DNA of 55,280 nucleotides from NCBI GenBank assembly GCA_021820065.1, contig JAKAEE010000016.1:1-55280 (forward strand). Reading direction: 5' to 3'. Positions 9,844 to 19,049 of the stretch are shown piece after piece (within the stretch, counting starts at the first letter, position 1; each line of letters starts with the position of its first letter). Below the pieces are notes generated by a model. It made no database searches. It had not been told where the DNA came from and saw nothing but the letters and a program-made list of their open reading frames with translations. Position numbers and translations under genes: made by a program. This DNA is from Bacteroidota bacterium (lineage in GTDB: Bacteria > Bacteroidota > Ignavibacteria > Ignavibacteriales > Melioribacteraceae).

Positions 9844-10856
9844 AAAAAATTCTTGTAATACAAACAGCTTTTTTGGGAGATGCGGTACTAACTCTTCCAA
9901 TGATTCAAAGGTTAAAAGAAAAATTTCCGACATCCAAAATTTATGTTTTGTGCATTCCATCCACCAAAGAATTGTTCTCGCGAACTACGGAAGTTGAAAA
10001 AGTAATTGTTTACGACAAGAAGGGAAATCATAAATCTTTGATGAGCATGTTTTCCTTGATTAACTTTCTTAGAAAAATAATGTTAACTAGAGTTTACTCT
10101 CCGCACAGATCGTTTCGGTCAACTCTAATAGCATATTTAAGCGGCGCTAAATACAGAGCAGGATTTGATATTAGTGCATGCAGCTTTTTATATACGGTGC
10201 AGATAAAGTATCGTCCTGAGATTCATGAAGTAGCAAGAAATCTTGAACTGACCGGGGTTAATACACAAATCGAAAATTGGAAGATATTACCGAAGATCAA
10301 AAGTTCAAGTAAAGATGCGTTAAAAGTTCAAGAAATTTTCGGCGGGATAAAACAAAATAAGTTTGCTGCCGTTGCACCGGGTTCTGTTTGGCAGACGAAA
10401 AAATATCCTGCCGAACACTATAATCAAGTGATCGCTTATTTGTTAAGCGAAAACTATTTTATATTCTTGATAGGCGGTGAAGAAGACAAAAATCTTTGCG
10501 GAAATATTTCTTCAAACTTTCCGGAAAATCTAAGAAATGTGACAGGCAGTTTAAGTATTTCCGAATCCGTAGAGTTGTTGAAGAAATGCAGTGTGCTGAT
10601 TTCAAATGATAGTGCCCCCACGCATTTAGGAATGATTGCCGACATTCCTACATTAACAATTTATTGCTCGACTGTTCCAGCGTTTGGTTTCTATCCTTAC
10701 AATGCAAAAAGTACCTACGTTTCGTTTGACGATTTGAGCTGCAAACCGTGCGGGATTCACGGTCACCAAGCATGTCCTGTCAAAACCCTTGACTGCGCGT
10801 ATAAATTATTGCCGGAAACTGTCATTCAAAAGATTAAAGAAATTACCGCCACGTAA
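9831..10856 (+). CDS. Glycosyltransferase family 9 (heptosyltransferase-like)
   Basis: The 341-aa protein starts ILVIQTAFLGDAVLTLP and contains VAPGSVWQTKKYP and SNDSAPTHLGMIADIPTLT, the sugar-nucleotide-binding signature of GT-B family 9 (WaaF/RfaF-like). These cytoplasmic enzymes add heptose to the lipopolysaccharide core. The TTG at 9831 is the only reasonable start: an in-frame stop lies two codons upstream, and the next ATG would delete the conserved FLGDAVLT loop. It overlaps the acyltransferase gene by 13 bases. A Cys cluster near the end (LSCKPCGIHGHQACP) is usual for the family. Confidence 0.85.
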   Translation: MEVLEKILVIQTAFLGDAVLTLPMIQRLKEKFPTSKIYVLCIPSTKELFSRTTEVEKVIVYDKKGNHKSLMSMFSLINFLRKIMLTRVYSPHRSFRSTLIAYLSGAKYRAGFDISACSFLYTVQIKYRPEIHEVARNLELTGVNTQIENWKILPKIKSSSKDALKVQEIFGGIKQNKFAAVAPGSVWQTKKYPAEHYNQVIAYLLSENYFIFLIGGEEDKNLCGNISSNFPENLRNVTGSLSISESVELLKKCSVLISNDSAPTHLGMIADIPTLTIYCSTVPAFGFYPYNAKSTYVSFDDLSCKPCGIHGHQACPVKTLDCAYKLLPETVIQKIKEITAT

Positions 10857-10877
10857 GAAAAAAATCATCCAAATGCC

Positions 10878-10885
10878 TATATTTG
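10878..10885 (+). promoter_or_regulatory. Possible Bacteroidota -7 promoter element (TATATTTG)
   Basis: The octamer TATATTTG matches the TAnnTTTG -7 consensus and lies 22 bases before the M23 peptidase ATG. No convincing TTTG -33 element is visible at the expected spacing. Confidence 0.3.
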
Positions 10886-10907
10886 AACCCGCTTAAAAGA
10901 GAAAAGT

Positions 10908-11750
10908 ATGAAGTGGTTTTCGTTTAAAGAAATTAAAAATTCATCTCTGCACATTACTCCCAATCTTCCGATTATTACCACGAAGAGGTACAAGTTCTCT
11001 CTGCTCAAATTTATTGGTATAACAGCTCTGTACACACTTGCATCATGGCTTGTGTTAATTGTGATTTTGTCTATAACACCTCTGAAAGATTTTCTTTTTG
11101 TGATCAACAACAGCGAGCTAAAAGCACAAACAGAAAAAATCCAACAATTGCAAGAACGTGTTTTAGTGCTTTCTGAACAGCTGCAGACCTTAGCATCGAC
11201 CAACGAACGAATGAAATACGCGATGAAGCTTGCTAAAAAGGATTCTATTAAACCAAACGATCCGTTGTACGATACGCTGCGCAAGCCGATTAACAAGAAC
11301 TTAAAGATCGGTGGAAACATATATGCCGCATTTGTTTTGTTGTGGGAGAAATTATTTTCTCAAACCAGCGAGGACAATAGTGTTTCATTTATTGAACCGA
11401 CAAACGGGATTATAACGCAAGAATTCAATCCGTCAATTGGGCACATGGGCGTGGACTATGGCGTTAAAACCGGAAGCCCTATTTATGCGGCGGGAGGTGG
11501 CTTAGTAATTTTTTCTGATTACACGACAGATAATGGGTATGTTCTAATCATGCAGCATGATGAAGGGTTTATCACTATTTATCAGCATTGTTCCGCTCTA
11601 TTAAAAAAGGTGCGTGATTACGTTAGTCAAGGTGAACTGATTGCGCTTAGCGGCAATACCGGTACAAATTCTACCGGACCGCATTTGCATTTTGAAATCT
11701 GGCAGAATGGAAAACCAATAGATCCAAAGACGGTTTTAATTAACAAATAG
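10908..11750 (+). CDS. M23-family peptidase (LytM/endopeptidase), membrane-anchored
   Basis: The 280-aa protein has one N-terminal membrane helix (about 33-56), a coiled coil (about 68-110) and a C-terminal M23 domain. Zinc ligands are visible as H179 and D183 in GHMGVDYG and H261 in GPHLHFEIW, with catalytic-type histidines at H227 and H259, so the domain looks active. Such proteins cut peptidoglycan cross-links in the periplasm. The bactofilin gene follows 83 bases later, a pairing known from cell-shape loci such as Helicobacter csd1-ccmA, which suggests a shape-control role. Confidence 0.85.
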   Translation: MKWFSFKEIKNSSLHITPNLPIITTKRYKFSLLKFIGITALYTLASWLVLIVILSITPLKDFLFVINNSELKAQTEKIQQLQERVLVLSEQLQTLASTNERMKYAMKLAKKDSIKPNDPLYDTLRKPINKNLKIGGNIYAAFVLLWEKLFSQTSEDNSVSFIEPTNGIITQEFNPSIGHMGVDYGVKTGSPIYAAGGGLVIFSDYTTDNGYVLIMQHDEGFITIYQHCSALLKKVRDYVSQGELIALSGNTGTNSTGPHLHFEIWQNGKPIDPKTVLINK

Positions 11751-11833
11751 TTTGAAGAATTGGAATAATTCTATCAAAGAAAAATTTTTTCAATGCTTCT
11801 GTTTCAAATACAGAATTAGTTTAGGAGGTAAGA

Positions 11834-12202
11834 ATGTCACATAAAAAAGATCATTCAGAAGAAGATGTAAGCATTATCAGCAGCGGCGTTAAAATAGATG
11901 GCAACCTTTTTAGCGAGGGCAATGTTCGTATTGATGGCAAGGTTAACGGAAACATTACGATTGATGGTAATCTTACAATTGGAGAGTCTAGCGAACTTCA
12001 GGGAGAAGTGAAGGCAAAAAATGTGACGATGAGCGGAAAACTCTTTGGTAAAATTGATGCTGCAGAGAAACTGAAGCTTGAATCTAAAGCCGTATTGAAG
12101 GGTGATTTGATAGCAAAGTATTTAATAATTGAGGAAGGTGCCTTCTTTGAAGGTTCCAGCAAAATGAATCACACGCTGCCTCAAGAATCTCATAATGAGT
12201 GA
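11834..12202 (+). CDS. Bactofilin (polymer-forming cytoskeletal protein)
   Basis: The 122-aa protein has the bactofilin right-handed beta-helix pattern: SGVKIDGNLFSEGNVRIDGK, then repeated G-x-(I/L)-x-(I/V) turns such as GNITIDGNLTIG and SGKLFGKIDAAEKLKLES. Bactofilins polymerise without nucleotides and scaffold cell-wall enzymes. It has a strong AGGAGGT ribosome site and directly follows an M23 peptidase. Its last 8 bases overlap the next gene, which begins the ATP synthase cluster, so one transcript may cover both. Confidence 0.9.
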   Translation: MSHKKDHSEEDVSIISSGVKIDGNLFSEGNVRIDGKVNGNITIDGNLTIGESSELQGEVKAKNVTMSGKLFGKIDAAEKLKLESKAVLKGDLIAKYLIIEEGAFFEGSSKMNHTLPQESHNE

Positions 12203-12452
12203 GCAAGAAGATTCTTCGAAAAAAATTACCGGTTCTTATAGAGAAATTGGGCCTTATCTTGGTTTAGGGACACAGTTAGCGGCAACCATTGTATTGATGT
12301 TCTTCTTAGGGCGCTGGCTGGATGGTAAGCTTAATACGTTCCCAATATTGATGATAGTCTTTTCTTTTCTCGGCGGCTTTGCGGGAATTTACAATTTCAT
12401 TAAAACAGTTTTACAGTTAAACGATAAAAAGAAGATTGATAAAGAACATTAA
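12195..12452 (+). CDS. AtpZ/AtpI-family ATP synthase assembly protein
   Basis: The 85-aa protein has two predicted membrane helices (about 22-42 and 49-69) separated by a short loop with GRWLDGK, as in the family called ATPase gene 1 or AtpZ. The family helps assemble the c-ring or imports Mg2+. It overlaps the bactofilin gene by 8 bases and is overlapped by the next small membrane gene, placing it at the head of the atp operon. Confidence 0.7.
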   Translation: MSEQEDSSKKITGSYREIGPYLGLGTQLAATIVLMFFLGRWLDGKLNTFPILMIVFSFLGGFAGIYNFIKTVLQLNDKKKIDKEH

Positions 12453-12822
12453 GAAGTCTTTCATAGTTTTTTTTGTTGCAATCGGCGTCTTACTTATACT
12501 TACGTTTCTTAAACTCATCACCATTCAGATTATTTATCCAATTCTAGCCGGATCATTTCTTTCAGTTTTGAATTTTGTAATCTTTCTTATCATGTTTTAT
12601 TATTCTATTCAAAAATCGAATAAATTCTTTCTGCTTTTCTCAATTGGCGGCATAATTCTGCGGTTGTTTATAATGCTTGTTATTGTGTTTGTGGTACTAA
12701 AATTCTTGAAAATTGACGTATTCGGTTTTATATTTACATTCTTTTTATGGTACGTCTTTTTCATGGTATTCGAAATATCGATCGTACAATCGAAAACGAA
12801 AAATATTGTAACAAAAAACTGA
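12436..12822 (+). CDS. Small membrane protein, ATP synthase subunit I-like
   Basis: The 128-aa protein has four predicted membrane helices (about 8-27, 32-56, 64-85, 90-112) and a basic C-terminus. It starts with TTG inside the previous gene (17-base overlap) and ends one base before atpB. Sequence identity to AtpI cannot be shown by eye. Position, length and four-helix topology match the AtpI proteins that precede atpB in many operons, where they act in c-ring assembly. Confidence 0.6.
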   Translation: MIKNIKKSFIVFFVAIGVLLILTFLKLITIQIIYPILAGSFLSVLNFVIFLIMFYYSIQKSNKFFLLFSIGGIILRLFIMLVIVFVVLKFLKIDVFGFIFTFFLWYVFFMVFEISIVQSKTKNIVTKN

Positions 12823-12823
12823 T

Positions 12824-13672
12824 ATGTGGCAAACTGAAACAAAAATAGTTGCTGATACTCTCAAGAAAGTAGCGGAAGCGAAAGGATCGCAAGACACCGG
12901 TTGGATTATGCACCACGTGCTTGATTCACGCCAATTGGATCTTACTCCTTTTGGAGTTGTGAATCTTCCGCAAATTCATCTGTTCGGTATTGATATTTCG
13001 ATAACGAAACACGTTGTTTTTATGTGGATTGCCTTCATATTACTGGTTGTTACTTTGCGTTATGTTGCAAAGTCGTACAGAAAATCATTGGTGCCCAAGG
13101 GAATTACAAATCTTACTGAAGTGCTAATTGTTTTTGTGCGTGATGAAATTGTAAAACCGACTATTGGCAAAGGTTCTGAGAGATTTATTCCTTATTTGTT
13201 AACGGTTTTCTTTTTTATTCTTACTTGTAATTTCTTGGGATTGATTCCCTACGGCTCTACCGCAACAAGCAACATTGCAGTTACAGCAACACTGGCAACA
13301 ATCTCGTTTGTTGTTATCCAAATCGGTGGTATGATGAAAAACGGAGCGGTCGGTTATTTCAAAGGATTGATTCCACATGGAATTCCGGCTTGGCTGCTGC
13401 CAATAATGTTTATCGTTGAAATACTGGGATTGTTTACAAAACCATTTGCGCTGGCTATACGTCTTTTTGCAAACATGACTGCCGGGCACGTTGTAATCTT
13501 GGCTTTGTTAGGTTTGATATTTATCCTTCATACCTACTTTGTTGTACCGGTTTCAATTTCGTTTGCGCTGTTTATCTTTTTGTTGGAAATATTAGTTGCA
13601 TTAATTCAAGCATACATTTTTACAATGCTGTCATCGCTGTTTATCGGGATGGCAGTTCACCAAGAACATTAA
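12824..13672 (+). CDS. atpB: F0F1 ATP synthase subunit a
   Basis: The 282-aa integral membrane protein forms the proton half-channels. The essential Arg is R213 in KPFALAIRLFANMTAGHV, and the last helix carries LLEILVALIQAYIFTML. The N-terminal extension of about 60 residues before the first membrane helix is common in Bacteroidota and Chlorobi. Its start lies one base after the preceding membrane gene. Confidence 0.97.
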   Translation: MWQTETKIVADTLKKVAEAKGSQDTGWIMHHVLDSRQLDLTPFGVVNLPQIHLFGIDISITKHVVFMWIAFILLVVTLRYVAKSYRKSLVPKGITNLTEVLIVFVRDEIVKPTIGKGSERFIPYLLTVFFFILTCNFLGLIPYGSTATSNIAVTATLATISFVVIQIGGMMKNGAVGYFKGLIPHGIPAWLLPIMFIVEILGLFTKPFALAIRLFANMTAGHVVILALLGLIFILHTYFVVPVSISFALFIFLLEILVALIQAYIFTMLSSLFIGMAVHQEH

Positions 13673-13702
13673 TTATTAACAGATCATAAGAGGAGGAATT
13701 AA

Positions 13703-13921
13703 ATGGAATTCGCATACTTAGCAGCAGGTTTTGGCGCGGGGCTAACGGTTATCGGCGGTGCTTTTGGTATTGGAAAATTAGCCAGCTCGGCAATGGATGC
13801 AAGCGGTCGTCAGCCGGAAGCAGCCGGAGACATTAGAACATCGATGATTATTGCCGCAGCACTTATCGAAGGTATTTCGCTTTTCGCGCTCGTTATTTGT
13901 ATCCTTTTAGCGCTGAAGTAA
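13703..13921 (+). CDS. atpE: F0F1 ATP synthase subunit c
   Basis: The 72-aa hairpin has two membrane helices and a polar loop (SGRQPEA). The ion-binding carboxylate is E56 in AALIEGISLFALV, and the glycine motif is GGAFGIG in helix 1. The Gln in helix 1 and the Ser/Thr after the Glu that mark sodium-type rings are absent, so proton coupling is inferred. An AGGAGG ribosome site sits just upstream, consistent with the high copy number of subunit c. Confidence 0.97.
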   Translation: MEFAYLAAGFGAGLTVIGGAFGIGKLASSAMDASGRQPEAAGDIRTSMIIAAALIEGISLFALVICILLALK

Positions 13922-13960
13922 TTAGCAATTTAGAACTCTCTTTCAACAAGGGTTATGAAT

Positions 13961-14506
13961 ATGAAACTAGTTTTTAGTTTGATGTTATTTATTTTTTCGG
14001 AAGGCGGTGAGAAAGCCGGCAGCCCGTTGGATGTAAACCCCGGTGTAATACTGTGGACGGTTGTTACGTTCGTTGCATTGTTGCTTGTTCTCAAAAAGAT
14101 TGCATGGAAACCAATACTGAACTCTTTGAGTGAAAGAGAAAACTTCATTAAAGAATCGCTTGAGAAAGCAGATAAGGCACAGAAAGAAGCTGAAAAAATG
14201 ATTGCCGATAACAAAATCGGTCTGATTAAAGCTGAAGAAGAAGCGCAGAAGATTATTGATCAGAGCAGAGAATATGCCGAGAAATTGAAATCTCAAATTC
14301 TTGATGAAAGCAAAGTTCAAGCGAAAAAGCTAATTGCAGATGCTGCAACCGAGATTGAACGAAAGAATAATGAAGCGTTCAACAAACTCAAAGACCAGGT
14401 TGCGGATATCGCAGTCCAGTCCGCAGAAAAAATTCTGAGAGAGAACCTTGATAAGGACAAGCAGATTAAACTTGTGAACAAATACTTGGAAGATTTGAAA
14501 AACTAA
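13961..14506 (+). CDS. atpF: F0F1 ATP synthase subunit b
   Basis: The protein has a membrane helix in VILWTVVTFVALLLVLKKIA, followed by a long charged coiled coil forming the peripheral stalk. The PLDVNPGVILWT lead-in is typical of Bacteroidota and Chlorobi. The ATG at 13961 is preferred to the one at 13955 because it lies 8 bases after AAGGG; the earlier ATG is only 2 bases away. A short hydrophobic N-terminal segment (LVFSLMLFIF) precedes the main helix. Confidence 0.93.
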   Translation: MKLVFSLMLFIFSEGGEKAGSPLDVNPGVILWTVVTFVALLLVLKKIAWKPILNSLSERENFIKESLEKADKAQKEAEKMIADNKIGLIKAEEEAQKIIDQSREYAEKLKSQILDESKVQAKKLIADAATEIERKNNEAFNKLKDQVADIAVQSAEKILRENLDKDKQIKLVNKYLEDLKN

Positions 14507-14507
14507 T

Positions 14508-15065
14508 ATGAGTGTTTACCGGGTACCATATCGTTATGCAAACTCTCTCGTGCAGTTAGCAGAAGAGAAAAATATTTTTGAAAAAGTTTCCGGCGACGGC
14601 GATCTGATTTTCAATACCTTGAACGATTCAAAAGAACTTAGAACCGTTCTGAAAAGTCCGGTTATTAAACCGGCTGTTAAAAAGGAACTTCTTGAAACAA
14701 TTTTCGCAAAGAACATTTCGGGCGAGACGTTAAGTTTTCTGAACTTCGTAATTGAAAAGAACCGGGAAGACATTCTGTTCGAAATTTTTAAGGAATTCAA
14801 TTCGTTGGTTGACAAGAAGAACGGTGTCGTAAAAGCGTCGGTTATTTCTGCTGTCGATCTGAATAATGATATGAAACAAAATCTGTTGGACAGTCTGGAG
14901 AAGAAAACCAGCTCGAAAGTTGTCGCTAATTACAAAATCGATCAAAAAATAATTGGCGGTTTTATTGCACAGGTAAAAGACACGGTCTATGATGCATCAA
15001 TAAAACGCCAGTTAGAATTACTTAGAAAAGCTTTGCTGGAAGATTCAGCAATTTACAATAACTAA
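14508..15065 (+). CDS. atpH: F0F1 ATP synthase subunit delta
   Basis: The 185-aa protein has the N-terminal helical domain (YRYANSLVQLAEEK) and the C-terminal signature GGFIAQVKDTVYDASIKRQLELL of the OSCP/delta family. It connects the peripheral stalk to the catalytic head. It starts one base after atpF. Unusually for this cluster, a 120-base gap holding an inverted repeat follows before atpA. Confidence 0.93.
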   Translation: MSVYRVPYRYANSLVQLAEEKNIFEKVSGDGDLIFNTLNDSKELRTVLKSPVIKPAVKKELLETIFAKNISGETLSFLNFVIEKNREDILFEIFKEFNSLVDKKNGVVKASVISAVDLNNDMKQNLLDSLEKKTSSKVVANYKIDQKIIGGFIAQVKDTVYDASIKRQLELLRKALLEDSAIYNN

Positions 15066-15082
15066 ATAAAATTATGAGGATG

Positions 15083-15155
15083 TCTAAAAAGTAATATTTT
15101 TTGAACAATGGAACACTGATAGCGCAGATTTTGAAATTGATAATTACTTTTTAGA
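15083..15155. repeat. Inverted-repeat element between atpH and atpA
   Basis: A perfect 13-bp inverted repeat (TCTAAAAAGTAAT at 15083-15095 and ATTACTTTTTAGA at 15143-15155) encloses 47 bases. It fills most of the only long gap in an otherwise packed operon. It has no T-run after the right arm, so it does not look like a simple terminator. It may be a small non-coding mobile element or an RNA structure that adjusts the atpA transcript. Confidence 0.6.
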
Positions 15156-15185
15156 TCACAACCTCTGCATTCGGAGAAAAACAAA

Positions 15186-16733
15186 ATGGCGGAAATAAGA
15201 CCCGATGAAGTTTCTGCAATATTGAGAAAACAGTTAGCGGGATTCGAAAACGAAACCGATGTTTATGAAGTCGGCACAGTTCTGCAAGTCGGCGATGGTA
15301 TTGCGCGTGTGTACGGCTTATCAAAAGTTATGGCAAGCGAACTTGTTGAATTTCCTAACGATGTAACCGGAATGGTTTTGAATCTTGAAGAAGATTCAGT
15401 TGGATGCGTTCTCTTCGGTGAAAGCACATTGATTAAAGAAGGCGACACCGTAAAAAGAACAAACAGAGTTGCTTCGTTTCCTGTCGGCGAAAAACTTCTT
15501 GGCAGAATTGTTAATCCGCTTGGCGAACCAGTTGATGGACGCGGCACAGTTCAATTTGAAAAATATATGCCCATCGAACGTAAAGCTCTCGGTGTTATTC
15601 AGCGTCAGCCTGTAAAGGAGCCGCTTCAAACCGGTATCACTGCTATCGATGCAATGATACCAATTGGACGTGGGCAGCGTGAACTGATCATCGGTGACCG
15701 TCAGACAGGTAAAACTGCCATTGCAATTGATACTATTATCAATCAAAAATATACTCACACAGAAGAGGCTAAGAAGTACGGTGTTAAACCGGTTTACTGC
15801 GTTTATGTTGCAATCGGTCAAAAGAATTCTACGGTTGCTCAAGTAGTCGCTAAACTTGAAGAAGCCGGTGCAATGGAATACACTACGGTTGTTTCGGCTC
15901 CTGCATCAACACCGGCGCCGCTTCAGTACATTGCCCCTTATTCAGGCGCAACTCTCGGCGAATATTTTAGAGACAACGGCAAGCATGCGTTAGTGATTTA
16001 TGATGATTTGTCGAAACAAGCTGCTGCTTATCGTGAATTGTCGCTATTGTTAAGAAGACCTCCCGGACGCGAAGCTTATCCAGGTGACGTTTTCTATTTG
16101 CATTCACGATTGCTTGAGCGCGCTTCCAAACTGAGCGAAGATCTTGGAGGCGGTAGTTTAACCGCGCTTCCAATTATTGAGACTCAACAGGGCGACGTAT
16201 CAGCTTACATTCCGACGAATGTTATTTCAATTACTGACGGACAAATTTATTTATTGCCGAACTTGTTCAATGCCGGTGTTCGTCCCGCAATTGATGTCGG
16301 TATTTCGGTATCACGTGTCGGCGGTAACGCACAAATTAAAGCAATGAAAAAAGTTGCCGGTTCTTTGAAGTTGGATCTTGCGCAATACAGAGAGTTGGAA
16401 GCTTTTGCAAAAATCGGTTCCGATCTTGATAAATCAACACAGCGTACACTCGCAAAAGGTGCGCGTCTGGTTGAATTGCTGAAGCAAGGTCAGTATGTGC
16501 CGGTTGCGGTTGAAAAACAAGTTGTGAGTGTTTTTGTAGGTACCAACAATTATTTCGAATCTGTTGATGTGACTGATGTAAAAAGATTTGAAAAAGAATT
16601 CTTGGAATATGTTGAATTAAGATATTCGCAAATCTTTGAAAGCATTAGAGTAGCAAAAGCATTGAATGATGAAACTGTGCAGTTGATCAAGAAAGCCGTC
16701 GAAGAATTTATCGAAAAATTTAAAAAGAGCTGA
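15186..16733 (+). CDS. atpA: F0F1 ATP synthase subunit alpha
   Basis: The 515-aa protein has the beta-barrel N-domain, the P-loop GDRQTGKT (170-177) and the arginine-finger region [17 protein letters not shown]. Length and order are standard. Alpha forms the hexameric F1 head with beta; the beta gene is not in this window. A GGAG ribosome site precedes the ATG. Confidence 0.98.
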   Translation: MAEIRPDEVSAILRKQLAGFENETDVYEVGTVLQVGDGIARVYGLSKVMASELVEFPNDVTGMVLNLEEDSVGCVLFGESTLIKEGDTVKRTNRVASFPVGEKLLGRIVNPLGEPVDGRGTVQFEKYMPIERKALGVIQRQPVKEPLQTGITAIDAMIPIGRGQRELIIGDRQTGKTAIAIDTIINQKYTHTEEAKKYGVKPVYCVYVAIGQKNSTVAQVVAKLEEAGAMEYTTVVSAPASTPAPLQYIAPYSGATLGEYFRDNGKHALVIYDDLSKQAAAYRELSLLLRRPPGREAYPGDVFYLHSRLLERASKLSEDLGGGSLTALPIIETQQGDVSAYIPTNVISITDGQIYLLPNLFNAGVRPAIDVGISVSRVGGNAQIKAMKKVAGSLKLDLAQYRELEAFAKIGSDLDKSTQRTLAKGARLVELLKQGQYVPVAVEKQVVSVFVGTNNYFESVDVTDVKRFEKEFLEYVELRYSQIFESIRVAKALNDETVQLIKKAVEEFIEKFKKS

Positions 16734-16743
16734 TTTTTAAAAA

Positions 16744-17628
16744 ATGGCAACACTCCGGGACATAAAAGGAAGAATCAAGGGTGTTAAAAGCACTCAGCAG
16801 ATTACGAAGGCGATGAAAATGGTTTCCGCCGCACGTTTACGTCGCGCTCAGGAAAACATCATCAACGCTAGACCGTATTCTAAAAAAATTGCCGAGCTTC
16901 TTAGACATTTATTAAGCGCTCAAAAAGATTTTGAGAATCCTCTTTTTGTTGAAAGGGAAGTTAAAAGTATTGCATTGATTGTTGTAACCTCCGATAGAGG
17001 TTTATGCGGCGCGTTCAACATGAACATAATCAGAACTGCCGAACAAATGGTTAAAGACGATCTGATTGAGTTTTACCGAAATGGAAAACTTCAGCTTTAT
17101 TGTTTAGGTAAAAAAGGTAACGATTATTTTACTAAAAGAAATTATCCCGTCGTTGGATCCTACCCGGGAATCTTTTCCAACCTCAAATTTGAATTTGCTT
17201 CCGGATTAATTAAAGAGCTTACGAACAAGTATCTTTCCGGCGAAATTGATAAAGTTTTAGTTGTGTATAATGAATTTAAATCCGTCATCCAGCAGAAAAC
17301 AACTTCTGTGCAGATTGTTCCGATAAAACCCTTTGAGACAGAAGCTAACGAAACTGCTTCAGCTGCGGATTATATATACGAGCCGGATAGAACAAGCATT
17401 ATCAATGCACTTTTGCCGAAACACCTTAACACGCAGATGTGGACGATATTGCTAGAGTCTTATGCGGCAGAACTGGGCGCCAGAATGACAGCAATGGATA
17501 TGGCAACGGAAAATGCTAAAGAGCTGATTCGCAGTTTACAGCTCACTTTTAATAAGGTTCGTCAAGCTTCAATTACTAAAGAAATACTGGAAATTGTGTC
17601 CGGAGCGAATGCCCTTAAAGAATCTTAA
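16744..17628 (+). CDS. atpG: F0F1 ATP synthase subunit gamma
   Basis: The 294-aa protein begins ATLRDIKGRIKGVKSTQQIT and ends in the conserved helix KVRQASITKEILEIVSGANA. It is the central rotating shaft. It starts 10 bases after atpA. In many bacteria atpD and atpC follow, but here the cluster stops and ffh begins after a 58-base gap. Confidence 0.97.
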   Translation: MATLRDIKGRIKGVKSTQQITKAMKMVSAARLRRAQENIINARPYSKKIAELLRHLLSAQKDFENPLFVEREVKSIALIVVTSDRGLCGAFNMNIIRTAEQMVKDDLIEFYRNGKLQLYCLGKKGNDYFTKRNYPVVGSYPGIFSNLKFEFASGLIKELTNKYLSGEIDKVLVVYNEFKSVIQQKTTSVQIVPIKPFETEANETASAADYIYEPDRTSIINALLPKHLNTQMWTILLESYAAELGARMTAMDMATENAKELIRSLQLTFNKVRQASITKEILEIVSGANALKES

Positions 17629-17638
17629 GTAGTTAACG

Positions 17639-17669
17639 TTTGAAATGAATTCTCTTTTTATTATCTTTT
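17639..17669 (+). promoter_or_regulatory. Probable promoter of the ffh-rpsP-rplS cluster
   Basis: TTTG (17639-17642) and TATCTTTT (17662-17669) are 19 bases apart, matching the Bacteroidota -33/-7 layout TTTG-N19-TAnnTTTG except for the last base. It lies in the gap between atpG and ffh. Confidence 0.4.
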
Positions 17670-17686
17670 ATTAGGGTTAGTGTACG

Positions 17687-19021
17687 ATGCTCGACGAATT
17701 GACTGAAAAACTTGAGAAAGCTCTCAAGAAAATTACCGGACAGGGCAAGCTAACCGAATCGAATATTGCGGATACATTAAGAGATATCCGGCGTGTTCTT
17801 TTAGATGCTGATGTAAATTACAAAGTTGCCAAGCAATTCATTGAAGATGTGAAAGTAAAAGCGCTTGGCAAAGAAGTTTTATCGTCCGTAACGCCTGGAC
17901 AGCTTATCACAAAAATAATTTATGATGAGCTGAACATTCTTTTAGGAAGCAAAGGTTCAGAACTGCGCTTGAATGCTTCCGGATTAACGGTGATAATGCT
18001 CATTGGACTTCAAGGCTGCGGTAAAACTACTTTTAGTGCTAAGCTTGCAAAGTATTTAAGAAACAAAAAACAAAATGTTCTTTTAGTTGCTGCAGATGTT
18101 TATAGACCTGCGGCTATCACTCAACTGAAAATTTTGGGTTCTCAAATTGATGTGCCCGTGTTTTCAATTGAAGACAGCCAGGATCCGGTAAAGATTGCTT
18201 CCGAATCATTGAATTATGCGAAAGCAAACGGTCTCAACACTGTGATCATCGATACTGCGGGAAGACTTCACATCGATGAAAACATGATGACTGAAGCCGC
18301 ACAAATCAAAGCGAAAGTCAATCCGACTGAAACTTTGTTCGTTGTTGATTCTATGACCGGACAAGACGCTGTGAATTCCGCAAAAGCTTTTCATGAAAAA
18401 GTGGAATTTGACGGAGTTGTTCTTACAAAACTTGATGGAGATTCGCGCGGAGGTTGTGTTCTTTCGATTCGTTCTGTAGTTGATCGCCCGGTAAAATTTG
18501 TAAGCATGGGCGAAAAACTTGATTCGATCGAAATATTTTATCCCGATCGTATGGCTTCACGAATTCTTGGAATGGGCGATGTTGTTTCGCTCGTTGAAAA
18601 AGCTCAAGCGCAATTCGATGAAAAAGAAGCCGAGGATCTCGAGAAGAAATTCAGAGATAACAAATTCGACTTTAATGATTTTCTTAAGCAGATAAAAATG
18701 ATTAAGAAAATGGGTTCGTTGAAATCTTTGATCGGAATGATTCCCGGTGCCGGTTCCGCACTTAAGAATGCGGATGTTGATGACGCGCAACTGGTAAGGG
18801 TTGAATCGATCATTCAGTCGATGACGAAACACGAAAGGTCGAGTCCTAAAGTGTTGAACGGAAGCAGACGGAAACGAATAGCGCGCGGCAGCGGTAATTC
18901 GATTCAAGACGTTAATCGGTTGATAAAACAGTTTGAACAAATGCAGCAGATGATGAAAATGCTGAATAAAAACGCCGGTAAGCTTTCGTTGCCGGGTATG
19001 AAAAACATAAGGTTTAATTAG
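17687..19021 (+). CDS. ffh: Signal recognition particle GTPase Ffh (SRP54)
   Basis: The 444-aa protein has an N domain (1-95) and a G domain with P-loop GLQGCGKTT (Cys where Ser is common), DTAGR and [10 protein letters not shown]. The methionine-rich M domain includes [20 protein letters not shown]. It binds 4.5S RNA and signal peptides and targets nascent membrane proteins to FtsY/SecYEG. It leads a translation-related cluster, with rpsP 28 bases downstream. Confidence 0.97.
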   Translation: MLDELTEKLEKALKKITGQGKLTESNIADTLRDIRRVLLDADVNYKVAKQFIEDVKVKALGKEVLSSVTPGQLITKIIYDELNILLGSKGSELRLNASGLTVIMLIGLQGCGKTTFSAKLAKYLRNKKQNVLLVAADVYRPAAITQLKILGSQIDVPVFSIEDSQDPVKIASESLNYAKANGLNTVIIDTAGRLHIDENMMTEAAQIKAKVNPTETLFVVDSMTGQDAVNSAKAFHEKVEFDGVVLTKLDGDSRGGCVLSIRSVVDRPVKFVSMGEKLDSIEIFYPDRMASRILGMGDVVSLVEKAQAQFDEKEAEDLEKKFRDNKFDFNDFLKQIKMIKKMGSLKSLIGMIPGAGSALKNADVDDAQLVRVESIIQSMTKHERSSPKVLNGSRRKRIARGSGNSIQDVNRLIKQFEQMQQMMKMLNKNAGKLSLPGMKNIRFN

Positions 19022-19049
19022 TTATATAATCAAAGGAGGAAATACTAAA

